17,262 nucleotides of DNA. Source: Treponema sp. UBA7570 (GTDB taxonomy: Bacteria; Spirochaetota; Spirochaetia; Treponematales; Treponemataceae). The DNA is taken from contig DLLE01000053.1 of the NCBI GenBank assembly GCA_002477955.1, forward strand, positions 1 to 17,262. The letters are read 5' to 3'. The notes under the pieces are model-generated. The model searched no databases. It was not told the origin of the DNA and was given only the letters and a program-made list of their open reading frames with translations. Below, in pieces: positions 16,718 through 17,262 of this stretch; position 1 is the first letter of the stretch; the number at the start of each line of letters is the position of its first letter. The position numbers and the translations under genes are program-made.

Positions 16718-17262
16718 ATGAACATTTTATCTATCAGCAACCTTGCAAAATTCGGACGCGAAAGTCCTTTATTCACCGGAGTAACATTCGGCTTAAATGA
16801 AGGCGAAAAAGCCGCAATCATCGGACGCAACGGAACTGGAAAATCAACGCTCCTCTCTACAATCGCCGGAGTTCTCGAACCAGACGAAGGAACTGTCGTT
16901 ATAAACAAAGAAAGCGGAGCAAGTTTTTTAAGCCAAAATCCGCAATTTGACGCCAACAACACAATTCAACAGCACATTTTTAAGTCAAACAGCCCAAAAC
17001 TTTCAAAAATCCGCGAATACGAAGAACTTTGCCTCTTAATGGAAAAAGGCTTTAACAAGGAACAGCAAAACCGATTCGACAATCTTACGCTAGAAATGGA
17101 CAAAGGCTCTCTCTGGAACTACGAGTCGCAAGTCCGCTCGATTTTGAGCACTCTAGGAATTAAAGATATGACGCGCAAAATGGGAACTCTTTCCGGCGGC
17201 ATGCTCAAAAAAGTTGCTCTCGCACAGGTTCTCGTCGAAGACACAAAGCTCCTTCTCCTCGA
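16718..17262 (+). CDS. ABC-F family ATPase, N-terminal part (3' end beyond window)
   Basis: The first 181 residues of a soluble duplicated ABC ATPase. The first nucleotide-binding domain shows Walker A G-R-N-G-T-G-K-S-T (36-44), Q-loop Gln73 (F-L-S-Q-N), signature L-S-G-G-M (158-162) and L-L-L-L leading into the Walker B Asp at the window edge. There are no membrane segments, and the N-terminus goes straight into the ABC fold, which points to the ABC-F group (Uup-like translation or ribosome-associated factors) rather than a transporter subunit; the second domain and linker are outside the window. AGGAG lies six bases before the ATG. The gene diverges from the ArsR-type gene across 163 bp. 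A TTGACA at 16663-16668 could be its -35 box, but no good -10 follows at normal spacing. Confidence 0.88.
   Translation, partial: MNILSISNLAKFGRESPLFTGVTFGLNEGEKAAIIGRNGTGKSTLLSTIAGVLEPDEGTVVINKESGASFLSQNPQFDANNTIQQHIFKSNSPKLSKIREYEELCLLMEKGFNKEQQNRFDNLTLEMDKGSLWNYESQVRSILSTLGIKDMTRKMGTLSGGMLKKVALAQVLVEDTKLLLL

Overview
The window is AT-rich bacterial DNA. It most resembles a host-associated or gut-type Treponema (Spirochaetota). The grounds are a very large Ig-like-repeat lipoprotein with a spirochaete-style lipobox (F-L-S-C), the AT-rich codon use, and a pectin-degradation gene group; pectin-using treponemes such as T. pectinovorum are known. The genus assignment is an inference from gene style, not from a marker gene. 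No rRNA, tRNA, CRISPR array or transposase was seen.

Layout: everything from position 1 to about 16,554 that is coding lies on the minus strand, so it reads right to left. A divergent ABC-F ATPase starts at 16,718 on the plus strand and runs off the right edge. In minus-strand order the genes are: an ArsR/SmtB zinc-type repressor, a Zn/Cd/Pb P1B-type ATPase, an exported PL1 pectate lyase, a membrane-anchored alpha/beta hydrolase, a CE8 pectin methylesterase, a GH28 polygalacturonase, and a giant lipoprotein of more than 2,700 residues whose 3' end lies beyond the left edge.

Two functional modules are clear. (1) Metal efflux: the repressor carries the alpha-5 D-x-H-x10-H-x2-E metal site. It has a textbook promoter (TTGACA, 17 bp, TATAAA) with a nested inverted-repeat operator just downstream, and the efflux ATPase follows after 150 bp that hold two adjacent stem-loops. 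(2) Pectin use: the pectate lyase has a signal peptide, but the methylesterase and polygalacturonase have none. This suggests the polymer is cut outside the cell and imported oligogalacturonides are de-esterified and hydrolysed in the cytoplasm. The alpha/beta hydrolase between them is a candidate accessory esterase of unknown substrate.

The giant lipoprotein is separated from the pectin genes by an intrinsic terminator and has its own strong promoter. It is built from many Ig-like/beta-sandwich modules sharing an A-x-D-x-x-G-N signature; its function is unknown. Two GC-rich, hairpin-rich intergenic stretches (about 12,150-12,275 and 13,822-13,920) stand out from the AT-rich background and look like dispersed repeat elements or structured RNA.
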